Shown here piece by piece: positions 22,860-33,632 of a stretch of DNA of 64,000 nt; positions within the stretch are counted from its first letter, which is position 1, and each line of letters begins with the position of its first letter. A program made the position numbers and the translations under genes. The notes beneath the pieces are model-generated. The model ran no database searches. It was not told where the DNA came from and saw only the letters and a program-made list of their open reading frames with translations. Source of the stretch: Macrolepiota albuminosa. Lineage: Eukaryota; Basidiomycota; Agaricomycetes; Agaricales; Agaricaceae. Where the stretch lies: assembly GCA_027475525.1 (NCBI GenBank), contig JAMWFC010000117.1, positions 2,776,183-2,840,182 of the forward strand, written 5' to 3'.

Positions 22860-23689
22860 AGTGTAAAGTATGAGGACTAAATGCAATGCCCTTATCGCCA
22901 AGGAGCCAACATGGACGAAGTTTTATCACTTGAAGACTCGTAATAAGAAGAGAAGTAAATAGACACAGTAGCAGAGTCGCTCATAACTATTACATTTCAA
23001 TCGGCTCGCTGAAGCTCAGCGGAGTCAGTAAGTGATATCTCGCGAATTACTTTGTTCAGCCCACTTTCAACACCATCATTCAGGTCGAATTCGGTATATG
23101 ACTGGAGACAGTAGCATTCTCTCAAATCGCGGACTAAGATAGAGGTAACCTTTACGAGTAATTCTCCCCTGCTGGTATGGACCCAGAATGCTTAAGGCTG
23201 AGGAAGAGCGTCGCTTCCTTGATGGGACACTTCTGTGTAAAGACAAATGATTCTTGTGGTGCGAGAAAAAGAAGCTAGTATGGGAAAAAGAAATGATGGC
23301 ACAAGACCTACAGCTTCTGCTGGAAAGCCACGGCAAGGGCGTAAGAAGTCATTTATCTTGATGCATAAGAAAACAGAGGAGTAACCCGAAATTGTAAGCT
23401 TCATCTGGACAGGAAATTAAGACCCACAATGACTCTTTTGCAAAGGGAGAGATCGAGATAAAACCGGGATAACCACTCATAAGACGAAGGAAGGCGAGAA
23501 ATTCAAGTCGACCGTGTCCAGCCTGAGTTTGAAATTACATCACGCGCACGTGCCTCTGATCGTTGGCGCGTCCGCGTCAAGTGTGATATAATCTCAAAAA
23601 GCCTTACGCTTGATATCATCAGCTTTAGACACTATAAGACATGAACTCGTCTTTCAAAAACTTCAGCTTTGTTCTATCTTTCAGCCACT
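22860..23689. other. Intergenic spacer and catalase promoter region
   Basis: No supported gene on either strand. Near the right end are TATA-like stretches (GTGATATAATC near 23581 and CACTATAAGAC near 23630) suited to the catalase start at 23690. Minus-strand open stretches at 23076-23404 have no recognisable features. Confidence 0.3.
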
Positions 23690-26286
23690 ATGACTTCTCT
23701 TGCTCAGTCAGTCAAACATACCGTTACTAGCGCCTTTTCTACTGCCAAAGTAGCCGATTTGGACGGTGTTACCATTGACACCACTGCCTCCGCCGCCCAT
23801 TCTGGTCTTACTACAGACTTTGCATCTAAGATATCTAACACGGATACTTGGTCAGTCTTACAGCTTGTTTTTGTATCAAGTCTACTTACTTATTTTCAGG
23901 CTCAAGGCCTCAGATGGCAGTACTACAGGGTCATCGCTTCTTGAAGACCACATTGGTCGCGAGAAAATACACCGTTTCGACCACGAGCGCATTCCGGAGC
24001 GTGTCGTTCATGCCCGTGGAACCGCCGCCCATGGATATTTCAGGGTCTTTGACGATAATGCATCTAAGTATACTTTTGCGCCTGTTTTGACCGACCCGAC
24101 GCGCTCTACGTCCGTCTTCGCTCGTTTCAGCACAGTCCAAGGATCCAGAGGAAGCGCTGTATAATTCCTCTTTGCATCGTTAATCTTTTTTTGACTAATG
24201 AAATCCTCAGGATACCGTTCGCGATGTTCGTGGATTTGCCGTCAAGATGTATACGCATGAAGGCAATTGGGATATTGTTGGCAATGACATTCCCGTCTTC
24301 TTTATTCAGGAAGCCATCAAGTTCCCTGATGTTGTCCATGCAGTTAAACCTGAACCTCACAACGAAGTCCCTCAGGCGCAGACAGCTCACAATAACTTTT
24401 GGGATTTTGTTGGTCTCCAGCCAGAGTGTATGTTAATTTAATTTTTCAATAGATGTTACATTCTGATTTCTTTTTGTAGCCGCGCACATGATCATGTGGA
24501 TCATGTCCGATAGAGGTAGGACTCGCATTCTTTTCTATACAGTTCTCTGATTATATATGAGCTGTCCCTCGCTCTTACCGGATGATGCAAGGATTCGGCG
24601 TCAATACGTTTACTTTGATTAACGCCAACGGGGAGCGTCACTTCGTCAAATTCCATTTCACTCCAGAGTTGGGCGTTCACAGCCTGATGTGGGACGAGGC
24701 TCTCAAGATTGCCGGCCAGGACCCCGGTGAGCTCAATCGATAGTTATCTTTGCTGACCATCAACTGAACTTGTTGACGTCAGACTTTCACCGTAAAGATC
24801 TTTACGAAGCCATCGAGAATGGATGCCCCGCTAAATGGACATTCGCTATCCAGACTATTGCAGAGAAGGATGAGCACAAATTCGACTTTGATATCCTTGA
24901 CGGTACCAAAATTTGGCCCGAAGAACTCGTACCCCTTCAAACTATTGGTGAGATGGTACTGAACCGAACCGTTAATGAATTCTTTCCGGAGACTGAGCAA
25001 GTGGCGTTCTGCACCTCGCACGTTGTTCCTGGAATTGGCTTCAGTGACGACCCCCTCCTCCAAGGCCGTAATTTCTCATATTTTGATACGCAAATCTCCC
25101 GGTTGGGCATCAATTTCCAGCAGGTGTGTTCACATGTACATGCACATAAGGCATCGTCAAGCTGACTCTCGTGTTTGAGATTCCAATTAATCGTCCTATT
25201 TGCCCGGTTATGAATCATCATCGGGACGGACAACACAATGATCAGATTCACAAAGGCACCGTCAATTATTGGCCCAACCGTCAAGGCGTCGGACAGCCTG
25301 TCCCTCCCGAGCAGGGTGGTTATGCGGAATACGCTCAGAAAGTCCAAGGTATTAAGCAACGTATCCGAGGTGCAAAATTCCAGGAGCATTACAATCAGGC
25401 CGAATTTTTCCTGAATTCGCTTTCCTCGCACGAAAAGTCCCACCTCGTCAATGCTCTTGCTTTTGAACTCGACCATTGTGACGACCCTGTCGTGTACAAG
25501 ACGTATGTCAATAAGATTCTTCCTAACATCTCTTTGGATCTTGCGCGAGTGGTATCCGAGAAGGTCGGTGGGGCACTCCCTGAAAATCCTTCTAACATAC
25601 GCAAGCCCCACGGGAAGAGGTCCGATCGGCTCTCGCAAGTGTATTACTTGCCCAAGACGCCGACTATCGCAAGCAGGCGTATTGCTATTCTCGTTGCTGA
25701 CGGGTTCAATAGTACTGAAGTACACGCTTTGCGCGCGGCTTTTGCGGGAATGGCAGCTACTACTTGGATGATTGGGCAGAGGAGGGGTGAAGTGAAGGCG
25801 GAATCTGGTCCCAGCATCAGCGTTGACCATCATTTCGAGGGGCAGAGGTCGACAATGTTCGATGCACTTTTAATTCCTTCGGGTGTAGATCACGCCAAAG
25901 CACTTGCAACCAATGGACGGACTGTTCACTGGGTACGTGAGGCGTTCGGGCACTGCAAAGTTATTGGTGCAATTGGTGAAGGTACGTATCCATTTTTTTA
26001 CACTTGATTCTGCTGATGGTGTGCGGATCCATTAGGCGTTAGTGTTGTACAGCATGCGGTGGCGCTTCCCGAACTGAAGTTCGCTGACCCTTCTGGAGGG
26101 GATGATGTTGTCAATTCGTATGGTATTATTACTACTGACAAGTATGGCGTCGCGGGTGCTGCGTCTGATATCATTTCGATTGCGGCGGGTCCGAAGGGCT
26201 TTGTGGCGAATTTTGCGTACGAACTAAGCAAACATCGCTGCTGGGACCGCGAGTTGGATGGGTTGATTTCGCAGGTCGCCTTCTAA
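23690..26286 (+). CDS. Large-subunit catalase with C-terminal DJ-1/PfpI-like domain
   Basis: Eight exons (23690-23850, 23900-24158, 24211-24427, 24480-24515, 24562-24726, 24783-25123, 25180-25981, 26036-26286) give 743 aa. That is the size of clade-2 catalases, about 200 aa longer than the small type. The enzyme dismutates hydrogen peroxide with heme. The active-site His is in [16 protein letters not shown]. The distal region has NNFWDF, and the heme ligand Tyr is in [14 protein letters not shown]. Residues from about 555 form a class-I glutamine amidotransferase-like domain ([29 protein letters not shown]). No signal peptide is obvious, so it is probably intracellular. All splice junctions keep the frame. 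One intron interrupts between FQ and QIPINRP. Confidence 0.93.
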
Positions 26287-26819
26287 TACACTTGCCGCTC
26301 TCCAGCGTTCTGCGATTGTATTCACGAGTGTATCAATACAAATGTTGTGTCGTTGCCTACCCCAATCTTTCGGATTAGCACCCATTGTCTGCGTTGGCTG
26401 ATTTCGCAGCTTGCTTTATATATTCCTTCCTCGACTTTAAGACTGAATCAAGGTATGCAATGAGAAAACCAATTGTGATATTGTAATTGTTTATCCGATG
26501 TTATACACGTTGTACTGGTAAAAGATGATTGCTTTTCGTTGGGAAAAAGTGAGAATATCCCAGTGTTAGCTCATGAATATACACCGCCGTATCGCATTAT
26601 TCGACGTCCGATACAACGTGAACCTGCTTTGTACGGCCTTACATATTCTGATAGGGAGCTGTAGTTGTACCAGTAGAAACTCGTCTAATGCAGAATACTG
26701 CAACGCGATCGAGTAAAGAAAAATTATGGATCTAGACGTTGCTCATAGATTGGTAAGTCGGTGGTATGTCATTTGTTAGACCACGAGCCCAATCAGAGTG
26801 AAGTTGTACCCGCAAATTT
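26287..26819. other. Intergenic region between convergent genes
   Basis: The catalase gene ends at 26286 and the next gene, on the minus strand, ends at 26820. The spacer holds no supported ORF and presumably contains both 3' untranslated regions. Confidence 0.3.
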
Positions 26820-28042
26820 TCAATCTCTTCTCATCGTGTCCATTTGCTGTTGGATCTGGTCCGTAGAAGCTCTCTGCTCATGCGAATGGTCGAATGACAA
26901 TGGGGAGCGCATAGGCAGAGGCCTCTTCGTAGATGCAGTCTGTACTGTAGCAAGCGCCTGCATCTCACCCGTCAGTTCTCGTATTTGTCTGTCAATTTCG
27001 GCCTGTCGCGTGCTGGCAACAGAGGTTGAATTAGTCTCATCATTTGAGATACTGTTGTCGTAATGAACAGATGGCGAAATAGTCTGGCTGGGGTCATGTG
27101 CTGTAGTCCGAGGGGTCTGCATTTCATTTCGAGTGCTTTGTGTTAATAAGAATGGTTCAAGTCCCCCGAAGGACGCAATATCTCCTGCATGAGACGGCGT
27201 AGGCGACACCCTGTGCCTTCTCCGATAGAGATATAGAATGATGATAATGATGCCAAGTACCAAAACGCCACCAACAGCACCTCCTACGATGGCCCCAACT
27301 GGTGTATCAGTGTGTGGGTTTCCAGGGGGCATAGGTGTTGGTGTTGGTGTTGGTATTGTTGTGGGCGTTGGCGTTGACGTTGACGACTGGGTCGTGACGG
27401 CAAGTGTGTCATCAAAGCTATATCAATTTGAGTGAATTTAGTAGTTTTAACAAAGCCAGTAGATGCACAAACGTATAATTTGCATAGTCAAAGCAGATCC
27501 ACGATTGATCAGTAAATCCAGAGATTGATATTTTTAGTGTGTGTCTCTCATTGGATAGGTCGTTTTTAGAAAACGCAAGGGTGTTGTATTCGTAATCGTT
27601 TGAACTGGGAACGTGGTGGAACGACGATACGTAGCTGCCGTTAAGATAAAAATCGCAGAATGCCTGGATAGGGAATTCGAATTGATTGTCATAGACTATG
27701 AAGTAGACGTAAACTGCAGAGCCTGAAGTTAGAATTGAAATTCAGCATTATTAAAGATATACAACATAGGGACGTACCTTGAAATGAAAATTGTATGGAA
27801 TATTCAGAGTTGTTCGGGTATGTGAATTGCCAGGTGATGGCAGAGTATGTCTGCATGAACGCTTTCCCCAAAGATGGTTTCCTTGAGCAATCACCACAGT
27901 CTGGGCTTTGCCATGGGCCAGGAAGGTACATGGGTTTTTCTCCGGTGACCAAGTCTCCATCGGTATCATCTATGGTTCGATTCGTAATAGCAGCATGGAT
28001 CAAAGGTAACCAGAGAAGTAGTAGAACCATCCTCGAGTACAT
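26820..28042 (-). CDS. Single-pass membrane protein with secreted N-terminal domain
   Basis: Three exons (28042-27778, 27722-27473, 27417-26820) give 370 aa. An N-terminal signal peptide (MYSRMVLLLLWLPLIHA) leads a roughly 160-aa ectodomain with several N-glycosylation sequons (NRT, NNS, NGS). A Thr/Pro-rich stalk (TPTPTTIPTPTP) and one membrane helix after GAIVGGAVGG follow, then RRRHR and a 120-aa Ser/Thr-rich cytoplasmic tail with a short amphipathic segment (AEIDRQIRELTGEMQAL). The layout is common among agaricomycete surface proteins of unknown function. I do not recognise a catalytic domain. It is on the opposite strand to the catalase gene. Confidence 0.75.
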
Positions 28043-28974
28043 TCTGAAAATTCGGACAAATGGTTGAGCGCTGTTGAAGCTTGGCACTGAGATTGTAGGG
28101 TAGTGCCTTTAAGGCATTGCTACCATCCAAGCTTGATTTATCATTGATACTGTCAACGAGAATGTTTCCGGGCGCTGCTGTGTTGAGAAATAAGTTTGAT
28201 GCAATTGTAGGCTAAACTCATCAGCGCACAACGCACACGAGCAGAGAATTGACCGAGGACTCCATTGGATACCGAACAAGCTACCAGATTATCATGTGCT
28301 GCCGTAGAACCGGGACACCTCAAAAGAGTTCAGGACGATGAAACAGAGATCATTAACCACCCACCATCACAGCAATTGTTAGCACGTTGACTTGTTGAAG
28401 CTCCTTGATTGATTATAGGCGATAAGGAAGTTTGGAACAAATGAGCATTCTAAGCAGTGTTATAGATGGCAACCGAGTCACCGAGAACATTCCATTGTCT
28501 TCACGAAGGCTCGACCGATTCAATTGTCTACGAGATTAGTTGTCCTTACTACCAAAGCAGTAGAAAGATGTTTTCCAATCTCGGCTTGCTGAAAGTCAAA
28601 AGTAACTTTGAATGCTCTGCAGTCATTCAATTTGTATTTGTACTACAGTTCAAAGAATCAGTTTAGAAAATATATATTCAGTATACTAAGGTCAAAAAAC
28701 CTTGCTCTGCTTATTAAAATCCTGGTGAACGAGTAACAAGTTGCCTTTTGGCGGTTTGAGAGGTTGAAAGCCTGATGACATCAAAGGCATGAGTTGGGAG
28801 AGATTTGGATTTCGTCACGCCCCTGAACAGAGACCTGTTCAGCTGCCCTAAAGCACATGTAATGTATTGACAAGAGTTGTTCAGCCTGTTACTTTTTGTT
28901 GCATGCTTAGTGAGCGTCTCTTTTAGCAGTTCCGATGCTCGAACTTAAGGGAAGTGTCAAAAAAATTCTTCACA
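28043..28974. other. Intergenic spacer
   Basis: I see no supported gene. Short open stretches (for example 28466-28666, plus) show no conserved motif or plausible splice structure. The right end is the 3' flank of the ZCCHC8-like gene. Confidence 0.3.
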
Positions 28975-29534
28975 TTAATCAACATCCGATATTTCCATGT
29001 CATCGTCATCAGGGCCATTTACATGCGCAAGGTTTAAGGAACTGTTGGAAAAAGTCGTAGAAACAGAGGGTCGCCGTGACAAGGGCAATGGAGATTCCAA
29101 AGGTAGAGGCGGTGGAAGTGGGGGAGGCTCTATGTCTGGCGGAGGCGGAGGAGGGGGACTGTACTTTCCCGAGATTATCTTCTGCCAGAGTGCATGACGC
29201 TCAACAGTATAAGTAGAACTACCTTGATGAGAAATAGGGGGTAACATGAAGCCGTTGTAGACGGGGAGGAGTTGGGAGGAGAAGTGGCTGGGTGGGTAAG
29301 TTGCCCAGCGGCTGAGATGGCATTGGGGCTGCGGAGGCGAGGAGGGAGATGTGAGAATAGTTGGCATCGATGAGGCTGTAATAACTCTCCCATGCTCAGC
29401 CTCCCCGTTCTCCGTCTCTGAAGCGCTTTCCTCGTCTTCAGGAGTACCCGATTCCCTATTACCATTCACGTTCTCAACTATGTCGTCATCTATGTAGATA
29501 TAGAAATTCTCGGGTACTTGATCACCCTCATCGG
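28975..29534 (-). pseudogene. ZCCHC8-like gene, 3' half (separated by LINE insertion)
   Basis: From 29534 to the stop at 28975 the minus strand encodes an acidic linker (YIYIDDDIVENVNG, EDEESASETENGE) and the aromatic segment RWATYPPSHFSSQLLPVYNGFMLP. A polyproline tract (SPPPPPPPDIEPPP) and an acidic end, MEISDVD, follow. Its upstream neighbour in the intact gene is at 45939-46478. The 13-bp sequence at 29522-29534 is repeated at 45939-45951. Joining the halves there reads SEYTDEGDQVPENF without a frame break. The open frame above 29534 is LINE sequence. Confidence 0.8.
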
Positions 29535-29617
29535 GAAACGCTTCTTGATCCGACACCACTAACTGGCCGTGAAATTCCCACGGTTGAGAAGTGAGCAGGA
29601 GATATAGTGCAGTACAT

Positions 29618-31545
29618 ATGTACGGCGAGAGCGTTACAAAGAGACTTAGAGGGGGCCCACTCGGGCACCCGAGAGACCCAGACCCAGACATAAGCACCTC
29701 ACCATCGAGACCAGTTCTCGGGAGGCGCAAAAGGACTGATATCGAAGTATCTGATTTACAGGCCGAACAAGACCCGAACCCCCCCACGAACCCGAAGAAG
29801 CACCAAGGACCAGAAAGCGACATGGTGACGGACACGGAGATGGAGGACGAGACAACGACCACGGAAGCTGAAACTGTTGTTGTATACCAGCTGGAACAAC
29901 TGCGACGGGAGATGAAACGCTTCTCTGACCACCACGTGTGGGGGAACCGGGCTGTGGAAGCAGCCTATGCCATAGCGAAGAAGTTCATCCCGGAGCTGAT
30001 AAGCGCAGGTGAGAAGTCAATCGAGAACAAGAACCCTGATACCTCACGTGCACTACAGGAAACGGCAGAGCTAAGGGCCACGGTCAAAGACCTGGCCAAG
30101 ACAGTAAACAACTTGGTAAAACGACAGGAGACAGGAATGACAGGAAACAGAGAGGAACAAGGGAAACAGACAGCGGCGCAGGGGGCAAGGGCCGTTATGG
30201 CAGATGGACCGACATACCGACCAACAAAGGCCAACCCAATGCCGGCAAAGGCACCGACACAGCGCCACCAATACACCCCACGCTCCCCGAGGGATCAATA
30301 CCACCCGGCCAGACTAATCGTGATCCCAAGAGGCGCGAAGATAGACGCAAACCAACTGAATCCCCGTAGACTGGTCAACCTCATCAACGACCGCCTGGAA
30401 CAATCAGAGAACACCAAGCACCTACGAGTAGCGTCAGCACAATACAACCACAACCAAAACCTGATCATTATGATGCGAGAGGACCAGAAAGGAGAGGAAT
30501 TAAGACGACATGCGGAAGAATTCATTGACATATTCGGGGTACCGCCAAACACGATCGACATGCTAACAGACGACAGGAGATACAAGGTTAGAATCAATGG
30601 GGTGTGGACAGGAAGAGACGGGAGAGGAAACTACAACACACCAGAGGAACTGAAAGAAGAAATCGAAAGGTTTAACCCGATTATGTCCAAAGTTACGCTA
30701 ATGGGTCTACCCAGATGGATGCGTGCAGAGTCGGACATACAAACCAAGGAACATTCATCAATCGTATTAGAGTTCAGCAGAGAAGAAGACGCGCAGGCGC
30801 TAATTGCCACAAGATACGTAGCGATGTACACGAATTTCTGCGAGGTAGTATACCACGCGGATAGGCCCCCGGTACTGCAATGCAGTAAATGCTGGGCAAT
30901 CGGACACCACGTATCGCGCTGCAGGAGCAACACAAGATGCAGGATATGCGGGGGGGAACACGAAGAGAAAGACCACAAGGCGGCAGAGGTGATAGAAGTC
31001 GTTGAAAACGGAGAATGAAGGGAGGAAAGAGGAACGAGGTGCGTCAACTGCAAAGGAGATCATCCAGCAACGGACAGGAACTGCCCCGAGAGGAGACGTG
31101 CCCAGATGATAGCAAGGGAAAAGGATGGAACGTCAACGGATGGAGGCATATCAATAAGGAAGAGAAAAATGGCCAGGAAAAACACAGCCGGGCCGAACAT
31201 GGACAGAGTAGCAGAGGAGACCCGATCCGGAGCCTCTGGAGAGGGAGGACAAGGTAGTACGTATGGGAAGGACAATGACAGAACCAGCGCGACGCAACCT
31301 GGAAGGGGGAACGCCGAGAACGGTAAGAACACAAGCAGAAGCGGGAACAAGATGACAGAACCAGCGCGACGCAACCTGGAAGGGGGAACGCCGAGAACGG
31401 TAAGAACACAAGCAGAAGCGGGAACAAGAACATGGCTCTTGAGAACCTCCTGAACCACCAAGAGGAAGAAAGGTGGGACGAGATGGAAGTGGAAGAACAG
31501 ATAGATGAAGAAATGCAGACACTTGGTAACGTACAACAGTTATGA
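29618..31545 (+). pseudogene. LINE ORF1 (RNA-binding protein with CCHC knuckles), one in-frame TGA
   Basis: From ATG 29618 the frame encodes a charged N-terminus, a coiled region, an RRM-like middle (VTLMGLPRWM, SSIVLEFSREEDAQALI) and zinc knuckles CSKCWAIGHHVSRC, CRICGGEHEEKDH and CVNCKGDHPATDRNC. A TGA at 31016-31018 falls between the second and third knuckles. The frame continues beyond it, so it is a single nonsense change (CGA to TGA is plausible). A 77-bp duplication at 31275-31428 shifts the frame. With one copy removed, the ORF runs to MQTLGNVQQL and stops at 31543-31545, overlapping the ORF2 ATG in ATGA. ORF1 proteins bind LINE RNA to form the RNP. Confidence 0.8.
31275..31428. repeat. 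77-bp tandem duplication 4
   Basis: Copies at 31275-31351 and 31352-31428, in LINE ORF1. Removing one restores the ORF1 C-terminus and its ATGA overlap with ORF2. Confidence 0.9.
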
Positions 31546-31659
31546 AGACCAAACCGATCCACATTGCACAGCTGAATACCAACCGCAGCAACATGGTGTG
31601 CCACACCATGCTAAATACATTTATAGATAAGTTTGATATCATTCTCGTCACGGAACCGT
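31542..31659 (+). pseudogene. LINE ORF2, N-terminal piece (endonuclease start)
   Basis: This is the first 39 codons of ORF2, beginning MKTKPIHIAQLNTNRSN and ending IILVTEP. It is the start of an APE-type endonuclease, with the metal-binding Asn in LNTNRS and Glu in TEP. It is cut by a solo LTR after CCGT (31656-31659). The same four bases restart ORF2 at 41539 with WWGDIG. Removing the insertion gives EPWWGD in frame. Confidence 0.85.
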
Positions 31660-32300
31660 TGATGACGCCCAAAGTTTGGTCAGTAACAAATGTAACAATT
31701 GTGTTACCGTACCAAGAGTGTGCGTTGGGCGCGCTATAAGTGATTTGAGGAGTCCCGGGCAGGTCCCAGAGAACGCGTCTGTGAAAAAGGATAAAAGTCG
31801 GTAACGGGGTCGGCAAGTGTCAAGCGCTAAGGTAAAGCGCGATAAGCTTAGCGAAGTTCTAAGCGTCGATAATGCCTGCCGTAGTTGCAAGGCGCGAGTA
31901 TGTCGAGTGTTGGCGAGCGTCTACAACTGCCGATGAGTTTGACGTTGCCGACCGTAGCGTAAATGAGCTCTTGAGCGTAAGGGAGACTGAGGAAAGGGGG
32001 AAACTGTGGTCTATTCGTCTCTTGGTTCTATGTACAAGTCGGTAAGTAATATATATACTACAAGGAGTTCACCGTCGCCAGTGACCAACCATTGCCAAAG
32101 TGCGGTAAACTGGAAAATTTCATAGGGGTAGCTCCAACGGTTTCAGATCCCTACCGTCCATTCAAGAGCCTTAGCGACGCCAGGCGACAGATCGCAAAGC
32201 TAAACCATCACTCCATCACCCTTCTGTCTGTCAGAACACCTAAGCGACGTTGGGCGCCAAATCGAGACGGTAAGCGGTGTCAGACGCCAAGGTCAAACGC
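31660..32300 (-). repeat. Solo LTR in LINE ORF2, first part (split by the young Gypsy element)
   Basis: This is a reverse-oriented LTR of the same family as 32301-33252. It begins (as its reverse complement) with TGATGACGCCC at 31660 and ends at ACGC (32297-32300). The remainder is at 41198-41538. Flanks CCGT (31656-31659 and 41539-41542) are its target duplication in LINE ORF2. It differs from the young LTRs at several sites and is shorter overall. Confidence 0.85.
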
Positions 32301-33252
32301 TGATAGGACCCCATACAGGTTAGGCGCATCAACGGCAGGCTCGGCACCGGCTCCGGAAACCTTGCCGCACTCGTTCCGAACTTAGCGCACGCGTTCTACC
32401 CATTTTAAGCCATTTCTGACGGCCGCGCACGGCAAGAAGCAGATCCAATCAATGATAGCGCCGACGGCAGCAAGAATGACAACTGACAGATGGCATCAGT
32501 CACTGACGACAGCGCTTAGCGAGAAGCTTGATGATCTATCAAAAACTGACGGACAGCTTGGCGTTTGACCTTGGCGTCTGACACCGCTTACCGTCTCGAT
32601 TTGGCGCCCAACGTCGCTTAGGTGTTCTGACAGACAGAAGGGTGATGGAGTGATGGTTTAGTACCGCGATCTGCCGCCTGGTGGCGCCAAGGGTCCTCAA
32701 AGGACGGTAGGGATCTGAAACCGTTGGAGCTACCCCTTTGAAATTTTCCAGTTTACCGCACTCTGGCGTCATTAGCCACTGGCGACGGCAAACTCATTGT
32801 AGTATAAAAGTACTTACCGACTTGTACATAGAAGAATAGCAGACGAATAGACCACAGTTTCCCCCACTTACTTCAGTCTCCCTTACGCTCAAGAGCTCAT
32901 TTACGCTACGGTCGGCAACGTCGAACTCATCGGCAGTTACAGACGTTCGCCAACACTCGACATACTCGCGCCTTGCAACTACGGCAGGCATTATCGACGC
33001 TTAGAACTTCGCTAAGCTTACCGTGCTCTTGCCGCTTCCCGTTGCCGTGTTCACTTACCGCATTTTCTTAAGCGCTTTACCTTAGCGCTTGACACTTGCC
33101 GACTCCGTTACCGACTTTTACCCTTTTTCACAGACGCGTTCTCTGGGACCTGCCCGGGACTCCTCAACACACTTATAGCGCGCCCAACGCACACTCTTGG
33201 TTAGGTAACACTTTAGCTACATTTGTTACTGACCAAACTTTGGGCGTCATCA
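32301..33252 (+). repeat. 5' LTR of Gypsy element 2
   Basis: This 952-bp LTR has TGATAGGACC...GTCATCA ends. It carries a TATAAAAG box at 32803-32810, likely the element's promoter. It is rich in CG dinucleotides and matches the 3' LTR at 40169-41120. Confidence 0.9.
32803..32810 (+). promoter_or_regulatory. TATA box in 5' LTR
   Basis: TATAAAAG lies in the middle of the LTR, where the U3/R boundary of an LTR promoter is expected. It is repeated in the 3' LTR near 40671. Placement is by motif only. Confidence 0.5.
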
Positions 33253-33255
33253 AAT

Positions 33256-33275
33256 TGGAGCCCACCGCGAGGGAT
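33256..33275 (+). promoter_or_regulatory. Primer-binding site of Gypsy element 2
   Basis: TGGAGCCCACCGCGAGGG starts three bases after the 5' LTR. Its first 13 bases equal those of Gypsy element 1's site. Confidence 0.75.
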
Positions 33276-33632
33276 CTCTAGGGCAGAATTCCGCCAGAAA
33301 CCCGTCTCCAGCGTAGGCGCCGCCTGCTAGACCAGTCGGCAGAAGGCATTGCTCCTTCCCACCCATCAACTCCACAACCACCTGGTGCCTTACCGGGTCT
33401 CTCTCTAGCCCAGGAACTACAGAACGCCACTGTAGACGCTTTTCCTGATCTCTTCCCGCACTCCCTCGATTATAGTGCCGACGACCCCTTAGCGTCGCCC
33501 TTTGCCGTACCACAGTCAATCACTCCCATTACTCCGCTAACGCCTCTTTCACAACTCATTTCTCTTACCCCGTCGCCAATTTCTAGAACTCCTTCCCCAC
33601 TACCGCTAACCGAACTCGCCAACACAGTCGCT

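Noticed and set aside
29535..29862. Extension of the ZCCHC8-like 3' half to the right of 29534
   Set aside because: The frame stays open by chance in antisense LINE DNA. The 13-bp duplication marks 29534 as the border.
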